DNA of 64,000 bases from Roseburia sp. (GCA_003483745.1 DMYD01000028.1:1-64000); one strand, 5' to 3'. Positions 8,870 to 17,347 are shown, counted from the first letter of the stretch. Numbers and translations are program-made. The notes: generated by a model from the sequence alone, not told the origin.

Positions 8870-8904
8870 ATGCCCGGAGTCACAAGACTCCGGGCATTTG
8901 TTTT
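8870..8904 (+). terminator. Intrinsic terminator after the 41-aa gene
   Basis: Perfect 12-bp stem ATGCCCGGAGTC / GACTCCGGGCAT with loop ACAA, followed by TTTGTTTT. Confidence 0.88.
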
Positions 8905-8968
8905 CGGATTCTATCTTTACAAATAAAAAAAGATATATTACGATAATTTTCGGCAGAAAGGATGAAGC

Positions 8969-8993
8969 GTGTGAAAAATAAGATTTTTCACAC
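8969..8993 (+). repeat. 11-bp hairpin with AAG loop, twin of 47016-47040
   Basis: GTGTGAAAAAT, loop AAG, ATTTTTCACAC: a perfect 11-bp stem with a three-base loop, 17 bp before the start of a membrane-protein gene. A near-identical hairpin occurs at 47016-47040, also just before a membrane-protein gene. There is no T-run after it, so it is not an ordinary terminator. Confidence 0.6.
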
Positions 8994-9010
8994 AGGAAAT
9001 GAGGATTTTT

Positions 9011-9496
9011 ATGAAAGAATTAATTTACGGGATTGTAGAACTAATTGCAAGGATACACGGCTATCTGCTCCGGCTAAATGACGCATATGAATATAATTTC
9101 AGTGATAAGGAACTGCATTTTTTAGTTATTGGCATTTTGGGAATGATGTTTATTTTTGTGGTATATCCTGTTTTTAAATGGCTTGCAAAACACGATCATG
9201 TGATGGTGATCGCATGGATCTATGTTTTTACGCTAATTATTGTGATCACTTTTGCGATTGAGATTGGTCAGAAAGTGACGAATACCGGTAATATGGAATT
9301 TGCGGATATCGTATTTGGCGTAGTCGGGTTTATCGTGATGTTTTTTATCTTTGCGGTCATACGGGAGATTTATAAAGGAATTGTAAGTCTGATCCGAGAT
9401 GTGGCGCATCAGGATCAAAACCGCGGCAAAAAGAGACATCAGAGAGCGTATGACGAATATGAAGAAGATGTCATGGATGAGGATGACGAAGAATAA
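9011..9496 (+). CDS. VanZ-like small membrane protein
   Basis: A 161-aa protein with three clear membrane segments (about residues 29-50, 58-82, 88-115) and a highly charged C-terminal tail rich in D and E. The FAIEIGQK...MEFADIVFGVVGFIV stretch resembles the second half of VanZ-type proteins (ExxQ followed by a D and a glycine-rich helix). I consider this suggestive, not certain. GAGG at 9001-9004 favours ATG 9011 over the upstream in-frame ATG 8999. The YitT gene follows 18 bp later. Function unknown. Confidence 0.65.
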   Translation: MKELIYGIVELIARIHGYLLRLNDAYEYNFSDKELHFLVIGILGMMFIFVVYPVFKWLAKHDHVMVIAWIYVFTLIIVITFAIEIGQKVTNTGNMEFADIVFGVVGFIVMFFIFAVIREIYKGIVSLIRDVAHQDQNRGKKRHQRAYDEYEEDVMDEDDEE

Positions 9497-9514
9497 CTAC
9501 GGAGAAAATGATTT

Positions 9515-10399
9515 ATGCGACAGATTTTAAAAAGAATTGTGGAAACATTGGTTGTGATATTTGGAAACTGCATTTATGCATTTGGAATTGCAATGTTTAT
9601 TCTGCCAAGCGGGCTTATCACTGGTGGAACGACCGGTATCGCATTGTTTGTCAATGATGTTTTTCATACGCCGGTCACCGTGTTTGTATTCCTGTTTAAT
9701 ACCGTCATGTTTCTGATCGGATTTTTTGCATTCGGATGGAAATTTGCAGCAAACACCATTGTCAGCACGTTCAGTTACCCAATCGCGCTTGAGCTGATCA
9801 CGAGACTGCTTGGCGGTTACCGGATTACGGATGACCTGATTTTATGCACGGTTTTTGGAGGTATTTGTATCGGAGCGGCAATCGGACTTGTGATACGAAT
9901 GGGGGCTTCTACAGGAGGCATGGATATTCCACCGCTGATTTTAAATAAGTACTTTAAGATACCGGTGTCAAGTTCCATCTATGTATTTGATATGCTGATC
10001 TTACTGCTTCAGGTGTTTCACAGCAGCGGCGAACAGGTCCTTTACGGTATTCTGCTTGTGATCGTTTACAGTGCAGTGTTAGATAAATGCCTGATGCTTG
10101 GAACTGCAAAAATGCAGATCAAAGTTGTCAGCAGTCATATCGATGAGATTCGCGCAGCGGTATTAAATGATATTGACCGCGGGGTAACTTTGCTAAACAG
10201 TGAAACCGGATTCTTAAGAAATAATACAATGATGCTCTTGACCGTGGTATCTATGCGTGAGCTTGCCAGGACAGAAAAATTAATTCATGAAGTAGATCCG
10301 GATGCCTTTGTGATCATCAATAAAGTCAGTGAGGTGTCGGGAAGAGGTTTTTCGAGCAAGAAGAGATATTTAAAACAGACCGGGGATGCGAAGTTCTAA
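9515..10399 (+). CDS. YitT family membrane protein (DUF161 + DUF2179)
   Basis: 294 aa with five to six membrane segments in the first 200 residues, including GNCIYAFGIAMFILPSGLIT and the glycine-rich GASTGGMDIPPLIL motif of the YitT/YqfU family. A soluble DUF2179 domain follows from about residue 205 (KVVSSHIDEIRAAVLNDIDR ... DPDAFVIINKVSEVSGRGF), typical for the family. The biochemical role of YitT proteins is not established. The gene lies between the VanZ-like protein and a LysR regulator that starts only 12 bp after its stop. Confidence 0.88.
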   Translation: MRQILKRIVETLVVIFGNCIYAFGIAMFILPSGLITGGTTGIALFVNDVFHTPVTVFVFLFNTVMFLIGFFAFGWKFAANTIVSTFSYPIALELITRLLGGYRITDDLILCTVFGGICIGAAIGLVIRMGASTGGMDIPPLILNKYFKIPVSSSIYVFDMLILLLQVFHSSGEQVLYGILLVIVYSAVLDKCLMLGTAKMQIKVVSSHIDEIRAAVLNDIDRGVTLLNSETGFLRNNTMMLLTVVSMRELARTEKLIHEVDPDAFVIINKVSEVSGRGFSSKKRYLKQTGDAKF

Positions 10400-10411
10400 A
10401 GGGGGGATCAG

Positions 10412-11317
10412 ATGACACTGCAGCAGTTAAAATATGCTTTAACGATCGCAGACTGCGGATCAATGAATGAGGCGGCGAAAACACTGTTTCTTTCCCAGCC
10501 GAGTCTCTCTGAGACAATCCGGGAACTGGAAACGGAAATCGGATTTGATCTATTTGTGCGTTCTAACCGTGGAATCCTTGTTACACCGGAGGGAGAAGAG
10601 TTTTTAGGATATGCAAGACAGGTCACAGAACAGTTTCAACTGCTTACTTCCCGCTACATTGACAAGCAGATGAAAGAAAAGTTCAGTGTTTCTATGCAGC
10701 ATTATACGTTTGCAGTCAAGGCATTTGTGGAGACGGTAAAACAGGCTGGCATGGAGCGGTATGAATTTGCAGTCCATGAAACGACAACGTATGATGTGCT
10801 TGAAAATGTGAAAAATTTCCAGAGTGAGATCGGAGTTTTATATCTGAATGATTTCAATGAAAAAGTAATGAATAAGATTATCAGAGAACATGGTCTGGAA
10901 TTTATCGAACTGTTTTCCTGTGATACTTATGTCTATCTGTGGTCCGGACATCCACTGGCAAAACAGAAAGTGATCTCGATGGAGGAGCTGGATACCTATC
11001 CATGTCTTTCCTTTGATCAGGGAGAGCATCATTCCTTGTATCTGGCGGAGGAAATGAAGAGTACTTATGACTATAAAAGACTGATTAAGGCAAATGACCG
11101 TGCTACCCTTCTCAATCTGATGATCGGATTAAATGCCTATACACTTTGTTCCGGAATTATCTGTGAGGAACTAAATGGCAGTGATTATATGGCAATCCCG
11201 CTAAAAGAGACAGAGAAAATGCGCATTGGTTATGTGAAGCGAAAAGGGGCGAAAGTCAGTCATATCGGAGAAATTTATATTGAAGAATTAAAAAAATACA
11301 GGGAAAATGTGATGTGA
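10412..11317 (+). CDS. LysR-type regulator, candidate controller of metNIQ
   Basis: 301-aa LysR regulator. The N-terminal helix-turn-helix spans about residues 1-60 (MTLQQLKYALTIADCGSMNE ... LSQPSLSETIRELETEIG), followed by a two-lobed effector-binding domain. AGGGGGGATC provides the ribosome site. The next genes downstream are metN, metI and metQ, preceded by a dyad TATAGG-N5-CCTATA at 11323-11339 of the kind LysR proteins bind. Control of methionine or cysteine uptake by this protein is therefore a reasonable inference (compare MtaR/CmbR of streptococci). The effector cannot be read from sequence. Confidence 0.88.
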   Translation: MTLQQLKYALTIADCGSMNEAAKTLFLSQPSLSETIRELETEIGFDLFVRSNRGILVTPEGEEFLGYARQVTEQFQLLTSRYIDKQMKEKFSVSMQHYTFAVKAFVETVKQAGMERYEFAVHETTTYDVLENVKNFQSEIGVLYLNDFNEKVMNKIIREHGLEFIELFSCDTYVYLWSGHPLAKQKVISMEELDTYPCLSFDQGEHHSLYLAEEMKSTYDYKRLIKANDRATLLNLMIGLNAYTLCSGIICEELNGSDYMAIPLKETEKMRIGYVKRKGAKVSHIGEIYIEELKKYRENVM

Positions 11318-11322
11318 TTAGC

Positions 11323-11339
11323 TATAGGGTAAACCTATA
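11323..11339. promoter_or_regulatory. Dyad TATAGG-N5-CCTATA, possible LysR operator
   Basis: A 17-bp perfect inverted repeat just after the LysR stop codon and about 22 bp ahead of the -35 of the met leader promoter. Its position suits an activator site. Confidence 0.5.
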
Positions 11340-11360
11340 ACTGACTCAAGGTTTCCAATA

Positions 11361-11390
11361 TTAACACTTTCTTGGACTACCTGTTATAAT
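11361..11390 (+). promoter_or_regulatory. Promoter of the met leader
   Basis: TTAACA (11361-11366), 18-nt spacer, TATAAT (11385-11390). Perfect -10, suboptimal -35 spacing, as expected for an activated promoter. Confidence 0.6.
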
Positions 11391-11439
11391 AAGGACTATC
11401 AAATCAAGACAGGGCAGTAGGAGAAAGGAGAAATCAGAT

Positions 11440-11556
11440 ATGCGTACAGAACATAACACCTATACAACATTAGACAAAATGATGATGACAAGATCCATGT
11501 GTGACATGATGTGTATGTGTCGTATGGGACGGTTTCGTGTGCGGAAAGATATCTGA
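11440..11556 (+). CDS. 38-aa Met/Cys-rich leader peptide
   Basis: An ORF too short for routine gene calling, with a strong ribosome site (GGAGAAAGGAG, 11420-11430). Residues 14-29 read MMMTRSMCDMMCMCRM: eight Met and three Cys in sixteen residues; the whole peptide has nine Met in 38. A terminator hairpin follows 27 bp after the stop, and the methionine ABC transporter genes come next. This is the layout of a transcription attenuator in which slow translation of Met (and perhaps Cys) codons prevents termination. The peptide itself probably has no other function. See findings. Confidence 0.75.
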   Translation: MRTEHNTYTTLDKMMMTRSMCDMMCMCRMGRFRVRKDI

Positions 11557-11582
11557 TTTTATGCATTGATAGATAGTGTAAG

Positions 11583-11617
11583 ACAGATGTTTCCGCGAGG
11601 GAGCATCTGTTTTTTTG
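11583..11617 (+). terminator. Attenuator terminator before metN
   Basis: ACAGATGTTTCC, loop GCGA, GGGAGCATCTGT: 12 pairs including two G-T wobbles, followed by seven to eight T. The left arm can instead pair weakly with TATCTG at the leader stop codon (11550-11555), which could act as an antiterminator. Confidence 0.82.
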
Positions 11618-11703
11618 CCTTCATGTAAAATTTGTGTTAATATGGAGCGCGGAGCGCAAAAGAACAGAGTGTTCACATAAGGCAGGGAGAAAGGAGAATA
11701 TGT

Positions 11704-12741
11704 ATGGCAGCAATCGAGGTCAGACATCTCTATAAAAGATTTGAACAAAAGGGTGTGACCGTTGAAGCATTAAGTGATATCAATCTGACGGTGGAGCAGG
11801 GAGATGTTTATGGAATCATCGGTATGTCGGGAGCAGGAAAAAGTACACTGGTACGGTGCTTGAATTTCTTAGAGAAACCGACAGAAGGTCAGGTGCTGAT
11901 TGAAGGTCAGGAATTAGGAACATTGACAGAGAAGGAACTAAGAGGGCAGCGCAGTGATATTGCAATGATCTTTCAGAATTTTAACCTTCTCATGCAAAAG
12001 AATGTACTCGACAATGTATGTTTCCCGATGCAGATTCAGGGAAAGAAAAAGAAAGAGGCGAGAGAAAGAGCAAGAGAACTTTTAAAGACGGTTGGACTTT
12101 CTGAGAAAGAAAAGGCATATCCGGCACAGCTTTCCGGAGGACAGAGGCAGAGAGTTGCAATCGCAAGAGCACTTGCTTCTGATCCGAAGATTTTGCTTTG
12201 TGATGAGGCAACCAGTGCCTTAGATCCACAGACAACGGCTTCGATTCTTTCACTGCTAAAAGAAATCAATGAAAAACTTGGCATCACGATCGTGATCATC
12301 ACACATCAGATGTCGGTGATCCGTGAGATCTGCAGTCATGTGGCAATCATTGAACACGGTATACTGGTAGAAGACGGACTGGTGGAGGATATCTTTTCTC
12401 ATCCGAAATCAAAAGCTGCAAAGGAACTGATCTTAAGAGACCAGCCTGGCAATAACAATGCACCATTGACAAATGCAGTGCAGGAGCGGATGCAGGGAGA
12501 CAAAAAGATCCGAATTGTATTCTCTGAAAATTCAGCATTTGAACCGGTTATAGCAAATATGATCTTACAGTTTAAAACACCGGTAAATATTTTAAGGGCA
12601 GATACAAAGAATGTCGGTGGTGTTGCTAAGGGAGAGATGATTTTAGGACTTCCGGAGGACAGACATTTACAGGTGGATATCGAGGAATATTTAAAAGAAA
12701 AAGGACTTGCAGTTGAGGAGGTGACCGAAGATGTGGAGTGA
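11704..12741 (+). CDS. metN: Methionine ABC transporter ATPase MetN
   Basis: Cytoplasmic ATPase of the D/L-methionine importer. 345 aa: Walker A GMSGAGKST (residues 40-48), Q-loop IFQNFNLL, signature LSGGQRQR (near 143), Walker B ILLCDEAT, switch His in ITHQMSV. The C-terminal about 85 residues form the NIL regulatory domain that senses methionine in this family. ATG 11704 follows GGGAGAAAGGAG; a closer ATG at 11699 is in another frame. metI starts inside its last codons, so the two are translationally coupled. Transcription probably reads through the leader terminator at 11583-11617. Confidence 0.95.
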   Translation: MAAIEVRHLYKRFEQKGVTVEALSDINLTVEQGDVYGIIGMSGAGKSTLVRCLNFLEKPTEGQVLIEGQELGTLTEKELRGQRSDIAMIFQNFNLLMQKNVLDNVCFPMQIQGKKKKEARERARELLKTVGLSEKEKAYPAQLSGGQRQRVAIARALASDPKILLCDEATSALDPQTTASILSLLKEINEKLGITIVIITHQMSVIREICSHVAIIEHGILVEDGLVEDIFSHPKSKAAKELILRDQPGNNNAPLTNAVQERMQGDKKIRIVFSENSAFEPVIANMILQFKTPVNILRADTKNVGGVAKGEMILGLPEDRHLQVDIEEYLKEKGLAVEEVTEDVE

Positions 12742-13390
12742 GCAGATTATCATGATGCTGTTAGAGGGCATCAAAGATACACTTTATATGACATTGACAT
12801 CGACACTGATCGGTTATGTGATCGGACTTCCGATGGGAATTCTCTTAACAGTCACTGACAAAGATGGAATTCATCCAAACGCAGCAGTTTACAAGGTATT
12901 AGATGTGATCGCGAACCTGATCCGAAGCGTACCGTTTTTGATTTTACTGATCGTGCTGATTCCGTTTACAAGATTTCTGATCGGAAGAAGCTACGGTCCG
13001 ACAGCGACAATTGTTCCGCTTGTCATAGCAGCAGCACCATATATTGCACGAATGGTGGAATCTTCCTTAAAGGAAGTGGACGCAGGTGTCATCGAGGCAG
13101 CACGTTCCATGGGAGCATCCAATTTTACCATCGTAACAAAGGTCATGTTAGTGGAAGCACGTACATCCCTGATCGTAGGAGCAACCATTTCACTTGGAAC
13201 AATTTTAGGATATTCCGCAATGGCGGGAACCGTCGGTGGCGGCGGACTTGGAGATATCGCCATCCGCTATGGTTACACCAGATGGCAGACCGATATCATG
13301 GTCGTTACAGTTATTTTACTGGTAATTTTATTCCAGATATTCCAGACGATCGGTATGAAACTTGCGAGCAATTTAGATCGCAGAAAATAA
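12731..13390 (+). CDS. metI: Methionine ABC transporter permease MetI
   Basis: 219-aa inner-membrane permease with five hydrophobic segments. It has the ABC coupling motif EAARSMGASNFTIVTKVMLV (EAA loop) and the family ending GYSAMAGTVGGGGLGDIAIR. It overlaps the end of metN by 11 bp, which is usual for this operon. It forms the membrane pore with MetN and receives methionine from MetQ. The 103-bp gap to metQ contains a small hairpin (TTTTGC/GCAAAA around 13463-13477) that may stabilise the metQ message. Confidence 0.95.
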   Translation: MWSEQIIMMLLEGIKDTLYMTLTSTLIGYVIGLPMGILLTVTDKDGIHPNAAVYKVLDVIANLIRSVPFLILLIVLIPFTRFLIGRSYGPTATIVPLVIAAAPYIARMVESSLKEVDAGVIEAARSMGASNFTIVTKVMLVEARTSLIVGATISLGTILGYSAMAGTVGGGGLGDIAIRYGYTRWQTDIMVVTVILLVILFQIFQTIGMKLASNLDRRK

Positions 13391-13493
13391 ACGTAAACAA
13401 TGTTTTTTTACATTGATATAAACAAGGAGTAAAATCCTCTGCTCCTGCAAAGGCAGTCGCATTTTGCTCCGCAAAACAAGGAGGATTCATATT

Positions 13494-14429
13494 ATGAAAA
13501 AAAGAGTACTTACCACAATCTTAGCAGGCGTTTTAGCAGTATCTGCATTTGCAGGCTGCGGAAGCAGCAACACTGCAGTCAATGAAGCTGCAGATAATAA
13601 CGCAGCAGAAACAGACAACACTGTAGCAGTTGCAGATACCACTGCAGCAGAAAGTGAAGCAGCAGAGAGTGTTGCTGACACACAGACAACAGAGGGCGGA
13701 ACAATCACTGTAGCAGCTTCCGCAACACCACACGCAGAGATCTTAGAGGAAGCAAAGAAAATCCTTGCAGATCAGGGATGGGACTTAGAGATCACAATTT
13801 TTGATGACTATGTACTTCCAAACGAAGTTGTAGAGAGCGGCGAATTTGATGCAAACTACTTCCAGCACATTCCTTACTTAGAGAACTTTAACGCTGAGAA
13901 AGGTACACACCTTGTCAATGCAGGTGGTATCCACTATGAGCCATTCGGAATCTATCCTGGAACAAAGAAAGATCTCTCTGAGTTAGCAGACGGTGATACG
14001 ATCGCAGTACCAAACGATACCACAAACGAAGCAAGAGCATTATTACTGTTACAGGATAACGGAATCATCACTTTAAAAGATGGCGCTGGTTTAGAGGCAA
14101 CTGTAAACGATATCGCCGAGAACCCACACAACATTAAGATTGAAGAGCTTGCAGCAGAGCAGGTAGCAAGAGTTGCACCGGAAGTTGCATTCGTTGTATT
14201 AAACGGTAACTACGCATTACAGGCAGGTTACTCTGTAGCACAGGATTCCTTAGCATACGAGACATCTGATTCTGAAGCAGCAAAAACATATGTAAATGTC
14301 ATCGCTGTAAAAGAAGGAAACGAGAACAACCCTGGCATCCAGGCACTTGTAAAAGTATTAAAATCGGATGAGATCAAGAAATTCATCAACGATACTTATG
14401 ATGGAGCGGTAATTCCGTTTGAGGACTAA
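13494..14429 (+). CDS. metQ: Methionine-binding lipoprotein MetQ
   Basis: Substrate-binding lipoprotein of the NlpA/MetQ family. ATG 13494 after AAGGAGG gives 311 aa. The signal ends with the lipobox SAFAGC (lipidated Cys22), followed by an unusually long low-complexity tether rich in A, E, D, N and T (about residues 25-65) before the domain begins with ITVAASATPHAEILEEAK. Conserved segments DANYFQHIPYLE and NAGGIHYEPFGIYPG are present. It captures methionine (possibly other thio-amino acids) outside the membrane for MetNI. A terminator follows at 14492-14547. Confidence 0.95.
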   Translation: MKKRVLTTILAGVLAVSAFAGCGSSNTAVNEAADNNAAETDNTVAVADTTAAESEAAESVADTQTTEGGTITVAASATPHAEILEEAKKILADQGWDLEITIFDDYVLPNEVVESGEFDANYFQHIPYLENFNAEKGTHLVNAGGIHYEPFGIYPGTKKDLSELADGDTIAVPNDTTNEARALLLLQDNGIITLKDGAGLEATVNDIAENPHNIKIEELAAEQVARVAPEVAFVVLNGNYALQAGYSVAQDSLAYETSDSEAAKTYVNVIAVKEGNENNPGIQALVKVLKSDEIKKFINDTYDGAVIPFED

Positions 14430-14491
14430 TTAAGTCAGAAGGTTTTCAAAGCTTTATAGATAATCCGATTGGAAAAAGATCAGAATGATAG

Positions 14492-14547
14492 ATACCGGAT
14501 AGAGAAAGCAGAAGTTTTAGAGGCTGCGTCTTTATCCGGTATTTTTT
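14492..14547 (+). terminator. Terminator of the met operon
   Basis: ATACCGGATA pairs with TATCCGGTAT across a partly paired loop, followed by six T. It lies 62 bp after metQ. Confidence 0.75.
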
Positions 14548-14556
14548 AATTCATAG

Positions 14557-14577
14557 GATTCGGGGGTCAAAAGGTGG
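14557..14577 (+). repeat. Solo copy of the MITE terminal repeat
   Basis: GATTCGGGGGTCAAAAGGTGG matches the 21-bp inverted ends of the element at 35850-36068 with one or two differences. No partner end is visible nearby, so it is either a relic or a one-ended deletion product. Confidence 0.55.
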
Positions 14578-14641
14578 CTCATTTTATATAATAAAATCAG
14601 ACATTTGAAAGTCATTTCATGCAAAAAAGAAGAAAGGATTT

Positions 14642-15244
14642 TTGAATGTCAAAAGAGAACAAAAAAGTAAAAACAGTGTTTTGATTGATTTATTTTATGA
14701 GGATGAATCTGCAGAGAAAAATCAGATATCACTTTATAATGCACTGCATGAAAAGCCATTACCGGATGGAGCGAAGATTATGCCGCTTCGGGTGGAAAAT
14801 ATCATTTACATGAATTTTCAGAATGATTTTTCTTACGAAGCAGATGGAAAAGCGCCGTTGGAACAAAATGCATATGAACTGGCAATCAAAGAGTGTATAA
14901 AGAAAGGGATACTTGCAGACTATCTTAAGAAAAAGGGAAGCGAGGTCATCAATATGTTACAGGCAGAATATGATTACGAGCTGGATATTGAAGTGCAGCG
15001 TGAGGAAGCATATGCGGATGGCTTGCGGGCAGGAGAGCAGTCCGGAGAGAAAAAAGGAATTCAAAAAGGAATCCAAGAAGAATGTATTTCTCTGATAGTA
15101 AAAAAGGTGCGTCGTGGAAAAGATTTGACAACAATCGCAGAGGAATTAGAAGAACCTATCGAAAATATCAGAGAGATTTATGGGGCGATACAAAAATCTG
15201 CTCCGGACTACGATATGGACACAATCTGTAAGAGTCTGGCTTAG
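14642..15244 (+). pseudogene. Rpn/PD-(D/E)XK transposase-like nuclease, internally deleted remnant
   Basis: The N-terminal part (KNSVLIDLFYEDESAEKN ... LYNALHEKP ... VENIIYMNFQNDFSYEADGK) and C-terminal part (ELAIKECIKKGILADYLKKK ... MLQAEYDYELDIEVQREE) match the two ends of Lachnospiraceae Rpn-family (recombination-promoting nuclease) proteins of about 300 aa. The catalytic core with the family's EHQS-type motif is missing in between, joined in frame near residue 70. The family's usual ATG start (MSKENKK, 14647) is out of frame: one extra A in the A6 run at 14661-14666 would restore it. The present frame must start at TTG 14642. Both defects argue for a pseudogene, though the 200-codon frame is open. 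Confidence 0.7.
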
Positions 15245-15293
15245 ACAAAATCTCCATGCAAAAATAATATAGTTTTTCCGGTACCGGTCACAA

Positions 15294-15333
15294 AAAATCT
15301 GATGTATATTAATAGTATCATCAGATTTTTTTT
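15294..15333 (+). terminator. Terminator upstream of the esterase gene
   Basis: AAATCTGATG / CATCAGATTT stem around a TATATTAATAGTAT loop, followed by a run of eight T. Confidence 0.8.
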
Positions 15334-15431
15334 GTATGATAGCAGTGTTTTGATAAAGATGGGACACACATTATAATATGTGAAACAGGAGTCAATGCAT
15401 TGATAAAATTAGTCTAAAGAGAGGCAGTTAC

Positions 15432-16613
15432 ATGTTTACGAAAAACAACACAATGAACGAAATTTTAAATACAGAGCCGGTCGGACGTGCAATCGGCAAT
15501 CTGTTTCCAACCTGTTTTATGGCACGTGTGCCGGTGGAGCACAGGGATCATACGATGGCGCAGATCGAGAAGGAAGAAACGATGGAGTGGGGGGCTCCGT
15601 TTTTAGCGGATGCCTTTTTAGAGTGTGCCAATCTGATCAAAGAAACGGCGGAGACAAAGAAATTTAAATACATTCCACTGTGGAGTGAAAACGAGGATAC
15701 ATCGGCAGGGGATAAGATGCCGCACTGGAAAGATGGAATTCCGCAGGCAGATTTAAATACGGAGGAAGGTGTCTGGCTGTTTACTGGTGATCCTGCCGTG
15801 GATAATGAAGCGTTTGCACATACGGCGGGCAGTGATTCCATACCACCATACGAATCTGTGGCAGTTTCAAAGGAAAAAAGAAATGGGACAGATTTAAGAC
15901 CTGCAGCGATCCTCTGTCCGGGTGGCGGTTACGAGATGGTGTCCTACTATAATGAGGGACTTCAGCCTGCGCAGCGTATGGAACGAGATGGTGGTTACAA
16001 GGCATTTATTTTATGCTACCGCATCCGTCCGAATTATTATCCGCTTCCACAGATGGATCTTGCAAGAGCCATTATGTATGTGCGGGCACATGCAGCGGAA
16101 TATCAGGTAGATCCGGACCGGATTGTGATCGTGGGGGCATCTGCCGGTGGTCATCTCTGTGCGAGTGAGGCGCTGCTTCATGAGGAATTAAAGGAAAATG
16201 TACTGGAAAACCTTGCAAAATTCCAGAAAGCTGATATGGTAGAACAATACAGAAAAATTTCTGCCAGACCGGACGCTGTCGGACTGTTATATCCGGTCAT
16301 CAGTTTTACCTCGGAATACCACGAGGGAAGTTATATTTATAATACGAATGAGAAACCGGGACTACGTGAAAAATTATCGGTAGAGTTCCATATTACACCG
16401 GATTATCCGATGACTTATGCCTATGCAAATGCGGATGATGGCTGTGTACCTGCGAGCAATACCGCGCGTTTGAATGAGGCGCTGGAAAAAGCAGGCGTAA
16501 AGCATCTGTGCGAAGTTTATCCGACCGGAGATCATGGAATCGGGCTTGGATATCATACTTCTGCAAAAATGTGGAGTGAAAACATGCTTGCGTTCTTTGA
16601 TCAAAATTTATAA
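15432..16613 (+). CDS. Alpha/beta-hydrolase, acetyl-esterase type
   Basis: 393-aa serine hydrolase. The nucleophile elbow is GASAGG with S237, the oxyanion-hole segment is CPGGGYEM, and the expected acid and base lie in NADDGCVPASN and in GDHGIGLG (His near residue 367). These fit the BD-FAE/acetyl-xylan-esterase-like family. About 100 extra N-terminal residues precede the hydrolase fold, with a hydrophilic region of unknown role. No signal peptide is visible, so the enzyme probably deacetylates imported oligosaccharides or small esters in the cytoplasm. It has no carbohydrate-gene neighbours, so the substrate is open. Confidence 0.85.
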   Translation: MFTKNNTMNEILNTEPVGRAIGNLFPTCFMARVPVEHRDHTMAQIEKEETMEWGAPFLADAFLECANLIKETAETKKFKYIPLWSENEDTSAGDKMPHWKDGIPQADLNTEEGVWLFTGDPAVDNEAFAHTAGSDSIPPYESVAVSKEKRNGTDLRPAAILCPGGGYEMVSYYNEGLQPAQRMERDGGYKAFILCYRIRPNYYPLPQMDLARAIMYVRAHAAEYQVDPDRIVIVGASAGGHLCASEALLHEELKENVLENLAKFQKADMVEQYRKISARPDAVGLLYPVISFTSEYHEGSYIYNTNEKPGLREKLSVEFHITPDYPMTYAYANADDGCVPASNTARLNEALEKAGVKHLCEVYPTGDHGIGLGYHTSAKMWSENMLAFFDQNL

Positions 16614-16690
16614 AACAAGACTTTGAATTAAATTTTTCACATTTCAGGCTGCGTATCTCCGGCGGAGGATATAAGAGAGGAATATCATAT

Positions 16691-17347
16691 ATGTTACAGG
16701 ATATTAATGAAATTTCAGATGGAAAAATATACGGTGTACATGATATGGTCCGTGTCGGCTGCAGTGACTGCGAGGGCTGTCATAGCTGCTGTGAACAGAT
16801 GGGGGATACCGTTTTAGTTGATCCGTATGACTGCAAAAGATTAGAGACAGAGCTTGGGATGAAATTTGAACAATTGATGCAGTCCTATGTCGGTCTTCAT
16901 GTGGAAGAAGGGCTGATCATTCCTCATTTGAAAATGCAGGAACAGACGGATACCTGTGTATTTTTAAATGATGCGGGGCGATGCAGTATCCATGCATACC
17001 GTCCGGGAATCTGCAGATTATTTCCTCTGGGAAGAATTTATGAGGAGCAGGGTGTTTCCTATTTTCTGCAGAGTGGAGCCTGTGAACGCGGCAAAACCAA
17101 AATCAAAGTGGAAAAATGGTTAGATACGCCGCAGCTAAAACGATATCAGCAGTTTTTAACAGAATGGCACGATTTCAAAAAGAACATGCAGCAGTATTTA
17201 AGCCGGCTGAGTGTGGAGGATGAGAAAAAGACGGTCTGCATGATGGTGTTACAGATTTTCTTTTTCCGTCCATACGACAGTGGGCGTGACTTTTATGAGG
17301 AATGGGAGGAGCGGAGAACACAGTTGAATTCAATCCTGCCTGAATAA
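16691..17347 (+). CDS. YkgJ-family cysteine-cluster protein
   Basis: 218-aa protein of the YkgJ family (CxxxCxxCC metal cluster). Cysteines 24, 27, 30, 33 and 34 lie in a single run (GCSDCEGCHSCCEQMGD), followed by CVFLNDAGRCSIHAYRPGIC and FPLGRI, the second half of the family motif, and ACERGK. Such proteins are thought to bind zinc or an Fe-S cluster; their reaction is not known. The following FAD/Rieske oxidoreductase begins 57 bp later with its own ribosome site, and the pair may work together (inference from adjacency). Confidence 0.85.
   Translation: MLQDINEISDGKIYGVHDMVRVGCSDCEGCHSCCEQMGDTVLVDPYDCKRLETELGMKFEQLMQSYVGLHVEEGLIIPHLKMQEQTDTCVFLNDAGRCSIHAYRPGICRLFPLGRIYEEQGVSYFLQSGACERGKTKIKVEKWLDTPQLKRYQQFLTEWHDFKKNMQQYLSRLSVEDEKKTVCMMVLQIFFFRPYDSGRDFYEEWEERRTQLNSILPE

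Noticed and set aside
11318..11703. SAM riboswitch or T-box upstream of metNIQ
   Set aside because: None of the conserved core sequences of either element is present; the region is explained by a leader ORF plus terminator.
13391..13493. Terminator between metI and metQ
   Set aside because: The TTTTGC/GCAAAA hairpin is only 6 bp and lacks a following T-run; metQ must be transcribed with metNI.
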